A stretch of 5,628 nt of DNA from Deltaproteobacteria bacterium. GTDB taxonomy: Bacteria > Desulfobacterota > DSM-4660 > Desulfatiglandales > Desulfatiglandaceae. How positions within the stretch are numbered: the first letter of the stretch is position 1; every line of letters begins with the position of its first letter. Position numbers and translations under genes: made by a program. Positions 1-5,597 of this stretch are shown piece by piece. The stretch lies in contig JAFDAP010000140.1 in the NCBI GenBank assembly GCA_019313765.1, positions 1 through 5,628 of the forward strand, written 5' to 3'. A model generated the notes under the pieces. It made no database searches. It worked only from the letters and a program-made list of their open reading frames with translations, and was not told the origin of the DNA.

Positions 1-768
1 AACTGTACGGATGTTCCCGTTCATCGTCACCACAGGAAGCGATAAGATCCCCAGACTCTTTCGCTCGATGGTTTTTCCCTGGTCCCGAATGATATTCATC
101 GATTTCCAATTCTTTTTAACCCGTTTTCGGGATACCGATTCGAACCGACTCGCTCTAACATCCTCTCGTCGACTGTATTCCGAAGTAAATCTTCCACGTT
201 CATCACGGCCTTCCATGTCTGAATTGTTGTGGCTTTCTCTGTAAGCTTTTGTTCTCTTCAGCGATGCGATAGAGTCATTAACCACCTCAGAGACTATCTG
301 TGGCCATCCCAGATGATAGGCCAGCGCTACAATTAGCTCGAATCCACCACACGAATTGTGCTGTGTCTCTTCTTTATCATTCCGTGGCCTTCCCCTTCTT
401 CGTATAGACAGACCAGGATAAAGTCTTTGTAATGCTCTTGTTACACCAGACGGGCTTAGCTTACAATCGAACTTTTTTTCAAGTGCTTGTCTGAGCCAAA
501 GAGGACTTACTCCTGGGTCTCTTTCCATGCATCCCGCTATAAATGCTTCAGCTTCAGGACTTAGTTTTCTACGTCCCGCTTCTCTTCTCCCATCACGTAC
601 GCCTCTTTCGCCGAATTCTTTTAATCTATGCTGGTACACATAATACTGTGATAGACTAAACGGAACATTATTCTTCTTGAAATATTCCCTGAGGGGGAGT
701 TTTGACTTTTCTATCTTCCCCAACCAGGATATGATAACATTAGTGCGATTATGTGTGATGGCTTGCAT
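1..768 (-). CDS. Putative transposase with N-terminal helix-turn-helix domains, partial (N-terminal 256 residues)
   Basis: Reading leftward from ATG at 768, all 256 codons to the window edge are open, so the C-terminus lies outside. An in-frame TAA at 777-775 makes 768 the first usable start. GGGAGGG at 787-781 is a plausible, rather distant ribosome-binding site (12 nt). Visible parts: a helix-turn-helix at about residues 12-60 (core FSLSQYYVYQHRL, then GERGVRDG); a second, winged-type segment at 69-117 (begins KLSPEAEAF, later LSPSGVTRALQRL); an AT-hook-like patch RRRGRPR at 123-129; then CGGFELIVALAYHLGW at 140-155 and a basic stretch from 190. The first two parts appear to match the N-terminal plan of the two other transposases here, so I infer a transposase or related DNA-binding protein of a mobile element. 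I do not recognise the part after residue 136, and no catalytic triad can be assigned in the visible portion. It could instead be a regulator. Confidence 0.72.
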   Translation of the reverse strand, partial: MQAITHNRTNVIISWLGKIEKSKLPLREYFKKNNVPFSLSQYYVYQHRLKEFGERGVRDGRREAGRRKLSPEAEAFIAGCMERDPGVSPLWLRQALEKKFDCKLSPSGVTRALQRLYPGLSIRRRGRPRNDKEETQHNSCGGFELIVALAYHLGWPQIVSEVVNDSIASLKRTKAYRESHNNSDMEGRDERGRFTSEYSRREDVRASRFESVSRKRVKKNWKSMNIIRDQGKTIERKSLGILSLPVVTMNGNIRTV

Positions 769-813
769 GGAGTTTTAATTCCCTCCCAGTTTAATCTCTC
801 ATGCCCAACCATA

Positions 814-842
814 ATTATACACTATGTTCTTAAATATGTCAA
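814..842 (-). promoter_or_regulatory. Consensus sigma-70 promoter for the minus-strand gene
   Basis: On the minus strand, TTGACA (842-837) and TATAAT (819-814) are separated by exactly 17 nt (836-820). This is a full match to the sigma-70 consensus in both boxes and in spacing. Transcription would start near 807, leaving a leader of about 40 nt before the ATG at 768. A perfect-consensus promoter is unusual for a transposase, which is normally expressed weakly. The -35 lies in a 10-mer repeated in inverted orientation at 3831-3840. Confidence 0.8.
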
Positions 843-863
843 ATATATTTTTATTGGCCGTAA
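833..863 (+). repeat. Left inverted-repeat block flanking the middle transposase gene
   Basis: AATATGTCAA (833-842) and TTGGCCGTAA (854-863) are perfect reverse complements of TTGACATATT (3831-3840) and TTACGGCCAA (3752-3761), and the blocks occur in the same outward order. The A/T-rich segment between them also matches its counterpart with a 2-base gap. The left blocks span 31 bp and the right blocks 89 bp. They may be imperfect element ends or related promoter leaders. I found no target-site duplication. Confidence 0.45.
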
Positions 864-897
864 CTTATGTAGTACTAATATTTATTTCAGAGAAATC

Positions 898-932
898 GAG
901 GGGCTTATTTCGCGGAGTCGCGGCCCTTTTTT
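898..932 (+). terminator. Possible rho-independent terminator in a GC-rich island
   Basis: GGGC (901-904) can pair with GCCC (923-926), and CGCG (911-914) with CGCG (919-922) around the loop GAGT. Together they form one GC-rich stem with a 6-nt bulge on the 5' side, followed directly by TTTTTT (927-932). This has the form of an intrinsic terminator on the plus strand. No plus-strand gene precedes it, so it may protect the downstream transposase from read-through transcription. A competing stem, GGCCC (922-926) with GGGCC (935-939), is also possible. Confidence 0.4.
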
Positions 933-1130
933 CCGGGCCTTTGGCGCAGACATTCGGCCTATCCTTCTTGCGCTGACGGTTTTGTCACTCTAAATTTATA
1001 TAGAATCAGTAATTAGCCTCCAACCGAATCTGATCGTTCTCGTTGCTCCCACTATAGGTATAGTCTTTCATTAGAAGTGTGTTAAGGTATTATTTCAGTA
1101 AGTCCTAATGGGACATATGAACCAATGCTT

Positions 1131-1159
1131 GCTAATTAAATATAATAAAAGGAATTAGC
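1131..1159. repeat. 7-bp inverted repeat upstream of the middle transposase
   Basis: GCTAATT (1131-1137) and AATTAGC (1153-1159) are perfect reverse complements separated by 15 A/T-rich bases. The arms are 46 bp or more upstream of the TTGACA box at 1205. It could be an operator or protein-binding dyad. It lacks a T-tract and its long loop makes it a poor terminator. Confidence 0.35.
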
Positions 1160-1204
1160 GATCCAGGCTTATACGGAGGTATTAAAATAGGATGAAATAA
1201 AGCC

Positions 1205-1234
1205 TTGACATCTTTCAGGGTATTGTGTTATTAT
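1205..1234 (+). promoter_or_regulatory. Sigma-70 promoter of the middle transposase gene
   Basis: TTGACA (1205-1210) and TATTAT (1229-1234) are separated by 18 nt: a perfect -35 and a one-mismatch -10. Transcription would begin near 1241, giving a leader of about 29 nt before the ATG at 1270. The leader contains GGGAGGGAG (1258-1266), a strong ribosome-binding site. CCCT-GGG-AGGG (1254-1264) could fold into a tiny GC stem that partly masks this site, which would limit translation. Confidence 0.7.
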
Positions 1235-1258
1235 CGGTGAAATAATACCTTTACCCTG
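1216..1258. promoter_or_regulatory. Candidate operator dyad covering the -10 and start point
   Basis: CAGGG (1216-1220) is the reverse complement of CCCTG (1254-1258), and GGTATT (1219-1224) of AATACC (1244-1249). TATTAT (the -10, 1229-1234) is the reverse complement of ATAATA (1242-1247). These overlapping symmetries centre on the -10/start region. The left arms lie upstream of the predicted start and would not be transcribed, so a DNA operator is more likely than an RNA hairpin. Autorepression by the transposase's own helix-turn-helix modules is an inference. Confidence 0.33.
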
Positions 1259-1269
1259 GGAGGGAGCTT

Positions 1270-3636
1270 ATGGCCGTAATCTATCCGCATTTTCTGCAAG
1301 CCATCCTCGCGGTCCATGACCGTATGGAAAGTGGAATAGCATACCCGTTTTTCGACTCCGCATGTGCCTGCTACGAAGCTCTACGCGCTGTCCGATTGGA
1401 TGGACTGGAAACGGTGCGCGCAATCGAGAAATACGGGCTCACCGAATACTGGTATCGAAAGTGTCTTGCGGCCTTCAACCGCAGCGGTGTTGCCGGGTTG
1501 ATTGGCCTGGAGTCGGGTCAGTTGACCGAAGAGCTTTCTGTCGAAGCGGAGCGCATGGTTTTTGTCCTGAAAGCGGCACGGCCCTGGATACCTGCCACCA
1601 AGATGCGAATCATTCTGCAGGGCTTTGACTACGACATCTCCCTGCCACTGATGCGTCATCTCTACGCCTCCTACGGGTGGGCACAGGGAACGAAGCCATA
1701 CCAAAAGGTAGACTTCCGGTCACTGAATCTGAAGGTGATGCAGCTGTGTGTGCTACAAAATCGATCTATTGCCCGGAAGTCTTTCCTGCACGCCGAGGAT
1801 CATATGCAGGGTCTCTTAGAAGTGTTTCGTACACTGCATGCCAGGGGTGTCACCAAGCGCTATCCAGGCTCGCGGGTTTCCTTTGGGCAACACAAGGAGG
1901 ACTTTCTTTCCTTGGGTCTGTTGGGGCTGATTGAGCGAGCGCGACCGGCATTCCGGAACTCCAAGGTGGGCTTCAGGGAGGAAGGCCGTCTCATCCTGTC
2001 TAAGATTCAACACCCAACCAGAGGACAGGCTCACTACCAGAGGATTCTGCAATCAAAGAAAATCGAGGTGGATCCCACATGTGTGACGAAGATCTTCACG
2101 AGGTGGAAGGTCAATGATTTTCGGTCCAGGTTCAAGGGTGATCTACAGCGACTATTGGTACCTGAGGTTGAGGCCAAAGGTGAAGAGGCCGCTGTACGGT
2201 TGCCCGTGGCAATGGCGATGAGATTAGACAGAGGGTTTGTATCTTTTCTAAAGCAGCTTCCGAGTGAACCCATTGCTCTTGCCAATCCCGGGCTCTTTCT
2301 CTTCCTTCCCTATTTGGATCGTTTGAGGATCTTTGACAAGGCCGCCTCCCTTTTTGATATAGACCCTGATCGAGGCTACAGTTGGTTCTCCCTGCTTCTT
2401 CTCTCCCTTGGTCGTGTACTTCAAGGGCTCTCCAGCGTGTCTAAGGCGTGCCGGACCCATGAGCTCAGCCTGCCGCTCGCGGCGGGTCTGGTAGGAATGC
2501 CGAGCAAGGACTCGCTTCTGAATGGTTTAGCCGTGATTACGGAAGGTGAACTACTGAGTCTCAGGAGGCATTTGACCAAGGCCATAGCCGAGCAGGGACT
2601 CATCAAGGCGAAACGAATAGCGTTTGATTTTCACATGAGAGATTTCACCGCAGATGATGTACCGCTGAAGAACATCGGCAAAGGCCCTTCCCCGAAGCGC
2701 AAGATATGCTTTCCCGGCTTCCGTCCCCATCTGGCCTGGGATGTGGACACCGGGCTGCCGATTGCCCTTGAGTTCCGTAACGGCAGTGCACGGGCAACAA
2801 CCACGATCAGAAGATTCATCCGGGAACTGCTCAGCAGCACTCTGGGAGAGCACATTATTGAACACGTGTATCTTGATAGCGAGTACACAGGTGGGTCGGT
2901 GTGGCGATTCATCGTTGATTCCGAGCAGGGCCTGGGTGCCGACCTAACCATGTGCATCAAGCAGAACCCAAGGGTCAAACAGTACATGAAGGCCTTTCTG
3001 GAAACTAAGCCGACATGGCTATTCTATGATGAGGAGCATACCTACACCGAACAGACGTTCACAATCCCAATCCGGCAAACGGATAAATCACTCAAATGCG
3101 TGCTCAAACGCAAGGAATCCACCGGAGCGCTACGGTGCTTCGGCTCTACAGTTATGAGCCTTGATGGCAGGGCGATACTTTCAGAATATGGCTTACGGTG
3201 GATCATCGAGAACGGGATCAAGGACCTCGTTGAGAACTACTTCTTTGACAACAACCCGGGCATAGACCCGCATCGCATCAACATCCATTACTTCATTGTC
3301 ACCCTTGCTCGCAGTCTGTATGAAATGCTCTGTCGTGATTATCGGGAAGCTCAAAATCCCGACGGCAGCAAGAAAACAATCGGCACCCTGAGATCAGAGT
3401 TCATGATGGGCGCCAACGCGGTGCTGTGTCGCAAAAAAGACGAGTTGATCCTCACCTGGATGGATGCCTATCCGGAGAAGTACCACGAGCCAATCAAGGC
3501 ACTGCTGCATAAACTCAACGAAAGCAAATCCCGGCAGCTTCCATTCCTTGGTGATCTGAAGATCAGATTTGAAATCGTCCCGCCCAGACCGGAGGCTTTC
3601 CGGAACCAATTCAGGAGACAGCACCTTGAAATTTGA
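1270..3636 (+). CDS. Long DDE transposase, IS4/IS1634-like catalytic domain with duplicated helix-turn-helix modules
   Basis: This 788-residue protein starts at ATG 1270, 5 nt after GGGAGGG. The N-terminal half is DNA-binding: a helix-turn-helix at about 27-82 (FFD, YEALRAV, DGL, ending GVAGLIG), a winged-type segment at 84-134, then a second copy of the pair at about 172-225 (ending GLLGLIE) and 231-281. The C-terminal half looks like an RNase H-fold DDE transposase. Likely catalytic residues are D453 (IAFDFHMRDF), D536 (VYLDSEYTGG) and E647 in YGLRWIIENGIKDLVE, which resembles the Y-x2-R-x3-E signature of the IS4 clade. The roughly 110 residues between D536 and E647 are long enough for the beta-strand insertion typical of that clade. 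The enzyme would cut and rejoin the ends of its own element. The frame is intact and GC-richer than the downstream gene, so it is probably functional. The exact IS family is not certain. Confidence 0.85.
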   Translation: MAVIYPHFLQAILAVHDRMESGIAYPFFDSACACYEALRAVRLDGLETVRAIEKYGLTEYWYRKCLAAFNRSGVAGLIGLESGQLTEELSVEAERMVFVLKAARPWIPATKMRIILQGFDYDISLPLMRHLYASYGWAQGTKPYQKVDFRSLNLKVMQLCVLQNRSIARKSFLHAEDHMQGLLEVFRTLHARGVTKRYPGSRVSFGQHKEDFLSLGLLGLIERARPAFRNSKVGFREEGRLILSKIQHPTRGQAHYQRILQSKKIEVDPTCVTKIFTRWKVNDFRSRFKGDLQRLLVPEVEAKGEEAAVRLPVAMAMRLDRGFVSFLKQLPSEPIALANPGLFLFLPYLDRLRIFDKAASLFDIDPDRGYSWFSLLLLSLGRVLQGLSSVSKACRTHELSLPLAAGLVGMPSKDSLLNGLAVITEGELLSLRRHLTKAIAEQGLIKAKRIAFDFHMRDFTADDVPLKNIGKGPSPKRKICFPGFRPHLAWDVDTGLPIALEFRNGSARATTTIRRFIRELLSSTLGEHIIEHVYLDSEYTGGSVWRFIVDSEQGLGADLTMCIKQNPRVKQYMKAFLETKPTWLFYDEEHTYTEQTFTIPIRQTDKSLKCVLKRKESTGALRCFGSTVMSLDGRAILSEYGLRWIIENGIKDLVENYFFDNNPGIDPHRINIHYFIVTLARSLYEMLCRDYREAQNPDGSKKTIGTLRSEFMMGANAVLCRKKDELILTWMDAYPEKYHEPIKALLHKLNESKSRQLPFLGDLKIRFEIVPPRPEAFRNQFRRQHLEI

Positions 3637-3830
3637 CCCCGACGAATCTAAGCACCCCTTCGAAATAAGCCACTCGATTTGTCTGTATTATGTTAGTGTC
3701 AGTTGCTAATAGGCACATTAGAATATAGTAAACAGACATATAAAGCAGTTATTACGGCCAAATAGTTGAGCAATACAAAAATATAGCTTCTAAACACCCA
3801 TTAATAAATCACTATTGTGCCCTAAATGAC
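3637..3830. other. Non-coding stretch after the middle transposase
   Basis: About 190 AT-rich bases follow the stop codon. I see no gene and no convincing terminator: the only clear hairpin nearby, ATCTGA-AGA-TCAGAT at 3554-3568, lies inside the coding region and lacks a strong T-tract. The stretch contains the inner right-hand inverted-repeat block (3752-3761) and an A/T-rich segment (3770-3786) that matches the left block. The right end of the middle element probably lies here or just beyond. Confidence 0.55.
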
Positions 3831-3840
3831 TTGACATATT
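3752..3840 (+). repeat. Right inverted-repeat blocks flanking the middle transposase gene
   Basis: TTACGGCCAA (3752-3761) and TTGACATATT (3831-3840) are perfect inverted copies of 854-863 and 833-842. Between them, CAATACAAAAATATA (3771-3785) matches the reverse complement of the left side apart from two extra bases. The right side contains roughly 58 bp more than the left, so if these are element ends they are unequal or partly degraded. TTGACATATT also forms the -35 of the next gene, pointing away from the middle element. Confidence 0.45.
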
Positions 3841-3859
3841 AATCCATTCTTACTAAAAT
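3831..3859 (+). promoter_or_regulatory. Sigma-70 promoter of the IS1-like transposase
   Basis: TTGACA (3831-3836) and TAAAAT (3854-3859) are separated by 17 nt, matching 11 of 12 consensus positions. Transcription would begin near 3866, about 29 nt before the preferred start codon at 3895. ATTAAT occurs at 3800-3805, 3838-3843 and 3858-3863, and the last two are 20 bp apart around the -10. They could be operator half-sites, but the region is AT-rich and this is weak. Confidence 0.72.
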
Positions 3860-3880
3860 TAATTAAAATTTATGATTTTG

Positions 3881-3897
3881 AAAGGATGGATATCATG
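3881..3897 (+). promoter_or_regulatory. Ribosome-binding site that favours the ATG at 3895
   Basis: AAAGGA (3881-3886) is the only Shine-Dalgarno-like sequence. It overlaps the first possible ATG (3886), so it cannot serve that codon. It lies 8 nt upstream of a second in-frame ATG at 3895, a good spacing. The start is therefore placed at 3895, shortening the longest frame by three residues. Confidence 0.6.
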
Positions 3898-4335
3898 GAT
3901 AAAAAAGAAGCTTTACAAAAGATGGGAGCTCTGAACAAGAATCCTGATAAAGTCAAATTTAGATTATTTCAAGAAGGTGGAAGGTTCTTTGATCCTAATG
4001 ACAAGCTTCAAGTTAAATATGAAATGCTTCGTGCTGTTCAAGTCGATGGTCTTCCGGTAAATGTTGTTTCTCATACATTCGGATACTCTCGAGAAACATA
4101 TTATACTGTAGCCCGTAATTTTGAACTCGAAGGGTGTATCGGATTGATCGATCAAGCACAAGGCAGAAGACAACCTGAAAAACTTCAGACAGAAATAATT
4201 GAGTTTATACTTTCTGAACGCTATAAAAAGCACGAAAAGAATTCTGGGTATCGTATTGCGGAAAAAATATTAGATCGTTTTCATGTGAAGATTCATCCCA
4301 GGACTGTATATAAAGTGTTAAAAAAAACGATATAG
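3895..4335 (+). CDS. IS1-like transposase upstream frame (InsA-type DNA-binding protein; N-terminal part of the frameshifted transposase)
   Basis: Read without frameshifting, this frame gives a 146-residue protein. It has a helix-turn-helix at about residues 31-85 (FFDPND, KYEMLRAVQVDGL, FGYSRETYYTV, GCIGLID) and a winged-type helix-turn-helix at about 94-145 (IIEFIL, SGYRIAEKI, IHPRTVYKVLKK). Its first module aligns without gaps over 46 residues with that of the 788-residue transposase, 16 of them identical. It has no catalytic domain. In IS1 the equivalent InsA protein binds the element ends and represses transcription, while the frameshift product InsAB' transposes. The same division is a reasonable inference here. 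The stop TAG lies two codons after the slippery run, so most ribosomes would end here. An alternative reading is a single gene broken by a one-base change in the A-run. Confidence 0.8.
   Translation: MDKKEALQKMGALNKNPDKVKFRLFQEGGRFFDPNDKLQVKYEMLRAVQVDGLPVNVVSHTFGYSRETYYTVARNFELEGCIGLIDQAQGRRQPEKLQTEIIEFILSERYKKHEKNSGYRIAEKILDRFHVKIHPRTVYKVLKKTI
4320..4326 (+). promoter_or_regulatory. Programmed -1 ribosomal frameshift site (A AAA AAA)
   Basis: In the upstream frame the codons are TTA AAA AAA ACG ATA TAG, so the A8 run (4320-4327) gives the heptamer A AAA AAA in the correct X XXY YYZ phase. Slipping back one base leads into the downstream frame, which stays open to 5597. IS1 uses A AAA AAC in the same way. 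An AGGA at 4300-4303, 16 nt upstream, might act as a Shine-Dalgarno-like stimulator. I found no clear downstream stem-loop. An accidental indel in the homopolymer is the alternative. Confidence 0.75.
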
Positions 4336-5597
4336 ATGAATATAGCAAGCGTAGAAAAAGGCCTCATGCAAAAGAAGTTTTAAAGGAAATTCTTTTACAT
4401 ACTGATTTTTATAATTATCATGATTTGATACAAAATAGATATGAGACGGTCCGTTTAGTAAAATATGAAAAAGCATCCATCCATAAGGCTATATCAGATT
4501 TTGGGTTTAAATCACGATCAAGTTATTACCTTTTTTCCAGTCAAATCAGGGAACAGGGTTTTATAGGTCTCTTCGATTTACGGCCATTTGATCGCAAAAT
4601 TACAATAGTCCAGGAAAAACCTTTAAACAGATTAACTGATTATAATAAGTATTTCTATGCTCAAAAACGTCCTTCAGCGGCAATTTGGAAATTACCATAT
4701 AGCCCTTGGAATAACGCTTTTTACGGTTTATGGAACAAAAAGCATAAGCTTTTTGTTCAAATTATAAGGGCACTTGCAGAAGGTAATGGTATTCGTGGGA
4801 TTAGTAGAATCTTTGAAATAGATAAGAATACGGTATTAAAATATCTTAAAAGTGCTGCATATCAGTGCAGGCGTGTTACTAATTTTTTTATTAGAGAAAT
4901 ACATGTTGAAGAACTCCAATTAGATGAAATGTGGAGCTTTGTATATAAAAAAGAAAAGAACCTGGAAGAAAATGATTATATTTCCTGCTTAAATGGGGAT
5001 CAGTGGTGCTGGATTGCTATAGACGTGCGAACAAAAGTTATCGTGCAATATGAGATTGGTAAAAGAACTTATCAATTAGCAAGTGATTTAATAAGAAATT
5101 TTAAAAGTCGAACAGGTGGCATATATCCTTCTTTAATTACAAGTGATGGGTATAAAGGATATAAAATGGCCTTACTCAAATTTTATGGAAAAACTACTAA
5201 GAAAAAAGGAAAGGTTCCGCCTTCTCAAATGGATTATGTAGTTGTTAAGAAAACCAGAAAAAATGGACGAGTTGTGGATATTAAAATAGAAGTAATATTC
5301 GGAACTATACAGCGAATTATGAATAAGATCAAAAATTCTCCAGTCAGTAATAATGTAAATGTTGCATTTGTTGAACGTTCTCATTTATCACGAAGACAGT
5401 TTAACCGGCGTTTAACACGTAAAACATCTGGATTCTCAAAAAAGTTACAGAACCATTTATGGCAATTTGAATTAGAGACTGCAATACACAATTTCGTTAG
5501 GCCTCACCGCGGTTTGAAATATAATACCCCTATGATGGCAGCAGGTAAAACTGACCATGTATGGTCTGTTGAAGAACTTTTATCATTTTCTGTTTAA
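4326..5597 (+). CDS. IS1-family DDE transposase, downstream frame (InsB-type, made as the -1 frameshift fusion)
   Basis: This frame follows the slippery site without a stop and ends at TAA 5597. Joined to the upstream frame, it gives a fusion of about 567 residues. No good independent start exists: the first candidate is TTG at 4425 with no Shine-Dalgarno sequence. In fusion numbering: a second helix-turn-helix at about 178-229 (YETVRLV, FGFKSRSSYYL, GFIGLFD); an IS1-type helix-turn-helix at about 282-322 (GNGIRGISRIF, NTVLKYLK); and a catalytic domain at about 334-562. Likely DDE residues are D344 (LDEMWSFV), D418 (SDGYKGY) and E494 (VERSHLSRRQFNRRL), followed by TRKTSGFSK and the late motifs FVRPHRGLKYNTP and DHVWSVEELL. 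These match the IS1 InsB pattern (DEMWSFV, AID-RT, TDGWKAY-like, E...RL-RKT--FS). IS1's own InsAB' has only 232 residues. The reading frame is intact, so it is likely active. Confidence 0.8.
   Translation, partial: NDIDEYSKRRKRPHAKEVLKEILLHTDFYNYHDLIQNRYETVRLVKYEKASIHKAISDFGFKSRSSYYLFSSQIREQGFIGLFDLRPFDRKITIVQEKPLNRLTDYNKYFYAQKRPSAAIWKLPYSPWNNAFYGLWNKKHKLFVQIIRALAEGNGIRGISRIFEIDKNTVLKYLKSAAYQCRRVTNFFIREIHVEELQLDEMWSFVYKKEKNLEENDYISCLNGDQWCWIAIDVRTKVIVQYEIGKRTYQLASDLIRNFKSRTGGIYPSLITSDGYKGYKMALLKFYGKTTKKKGKVPPSQMDYVVVKKTRKNGRVVDIKIEVIFGTIQRIMNKIKNSPVSNNVNVAFVERSHLSRRQFNRRLTRKTSGFSKKLQNHLWQFELETAIHNFVRPHRGLKYNTPMMAAGKTDHVWSVEELLSFSV

Larger units (their letters stand above)
769..1204. other. 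Non-coding stretch between the minus-strand gene and the middle transposase
   Basis: This mostly AT-rich spacer holds the leftward promoter (814-842), a left inverted-repeat block (833-863), a short GC-rich island (about 897-985) with a possible terminator, and a 7-bp inverted repeat (1131-1159). An open frame across 751-993 shows no Shine-Dalgarno sequence and no recognisable protein features, and it overlaps the start of the minus-strand gene, so I treat it as spurious. A strong GGAGGT at 1175-1180 is followed only by ATG AAA TAA at 1192, a two-codon frame. I saw no tRNA or other RNA gene. Confidence 0.6.
833..3840. mobile_element. Possible insertion element carrying the 788-residue transposase
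   Basis: One transposase gene with its own promoter sits between two sets of inverted 10-mers, and both outer 10-mers read outward as -35 boxes. That is the layout of a single-gene insertion element of about 3 kb. Against it, the inverted repeats are interrupted and of unequal span, and I found no direct target duplication. The boundaries are therefore tentative. The flanking repeats could instead be related leaders of two neighbouring transposase genes. Confidence 0.35.

Noticed and set aside
11..244. Plus-strand open frame of 77 codons at the left edge
   Set aside because: It lies antisense to the continuous minus-strand coding frame, which has coherent domain content, so it is a shadow frame.
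751..993. Open frame of about 80 codons on the plus strand
   Set aside because: It overlaps the start and leader of the minus-strand gene, has no Shine-Dalgarno sequence and shows no recognisable protein features.
1075..1119. Loose same-direction similarity to 3681-3724 (CAGT...CTAAT.GG.ACAT..GAA)
   Set aside because: It needs several gaps and mismatches and has no perfect block longer than 5 bases, so it is not distinguishable from chance in AT-rich DNA.
1175..1200. Strong Shine-Dalgarno GGAGGT followed by ATG AAA TAA
   Set aside because: It encodes only two residues and lies upstream of the predicted transcription start of the next gene. Most likely chance.
3554..3568. Hairpin ATCTGA-AGA-TCAGAT near the end of the 788-residue gene as a terminator
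   Set aside because: It lies inside the coding sequence about 70 bases before the stop and is followed by only three Ts.
4425..5597. The downstream IS1-like frame as an independent gene starting at TTG 4425
   Set aside because: There is no Shine-Dalgarno sequence before the TTG, the frame is already open back to the slippery site, and the start would cut into a helix-turn-helix domain. Frameshift fusion explains it better.
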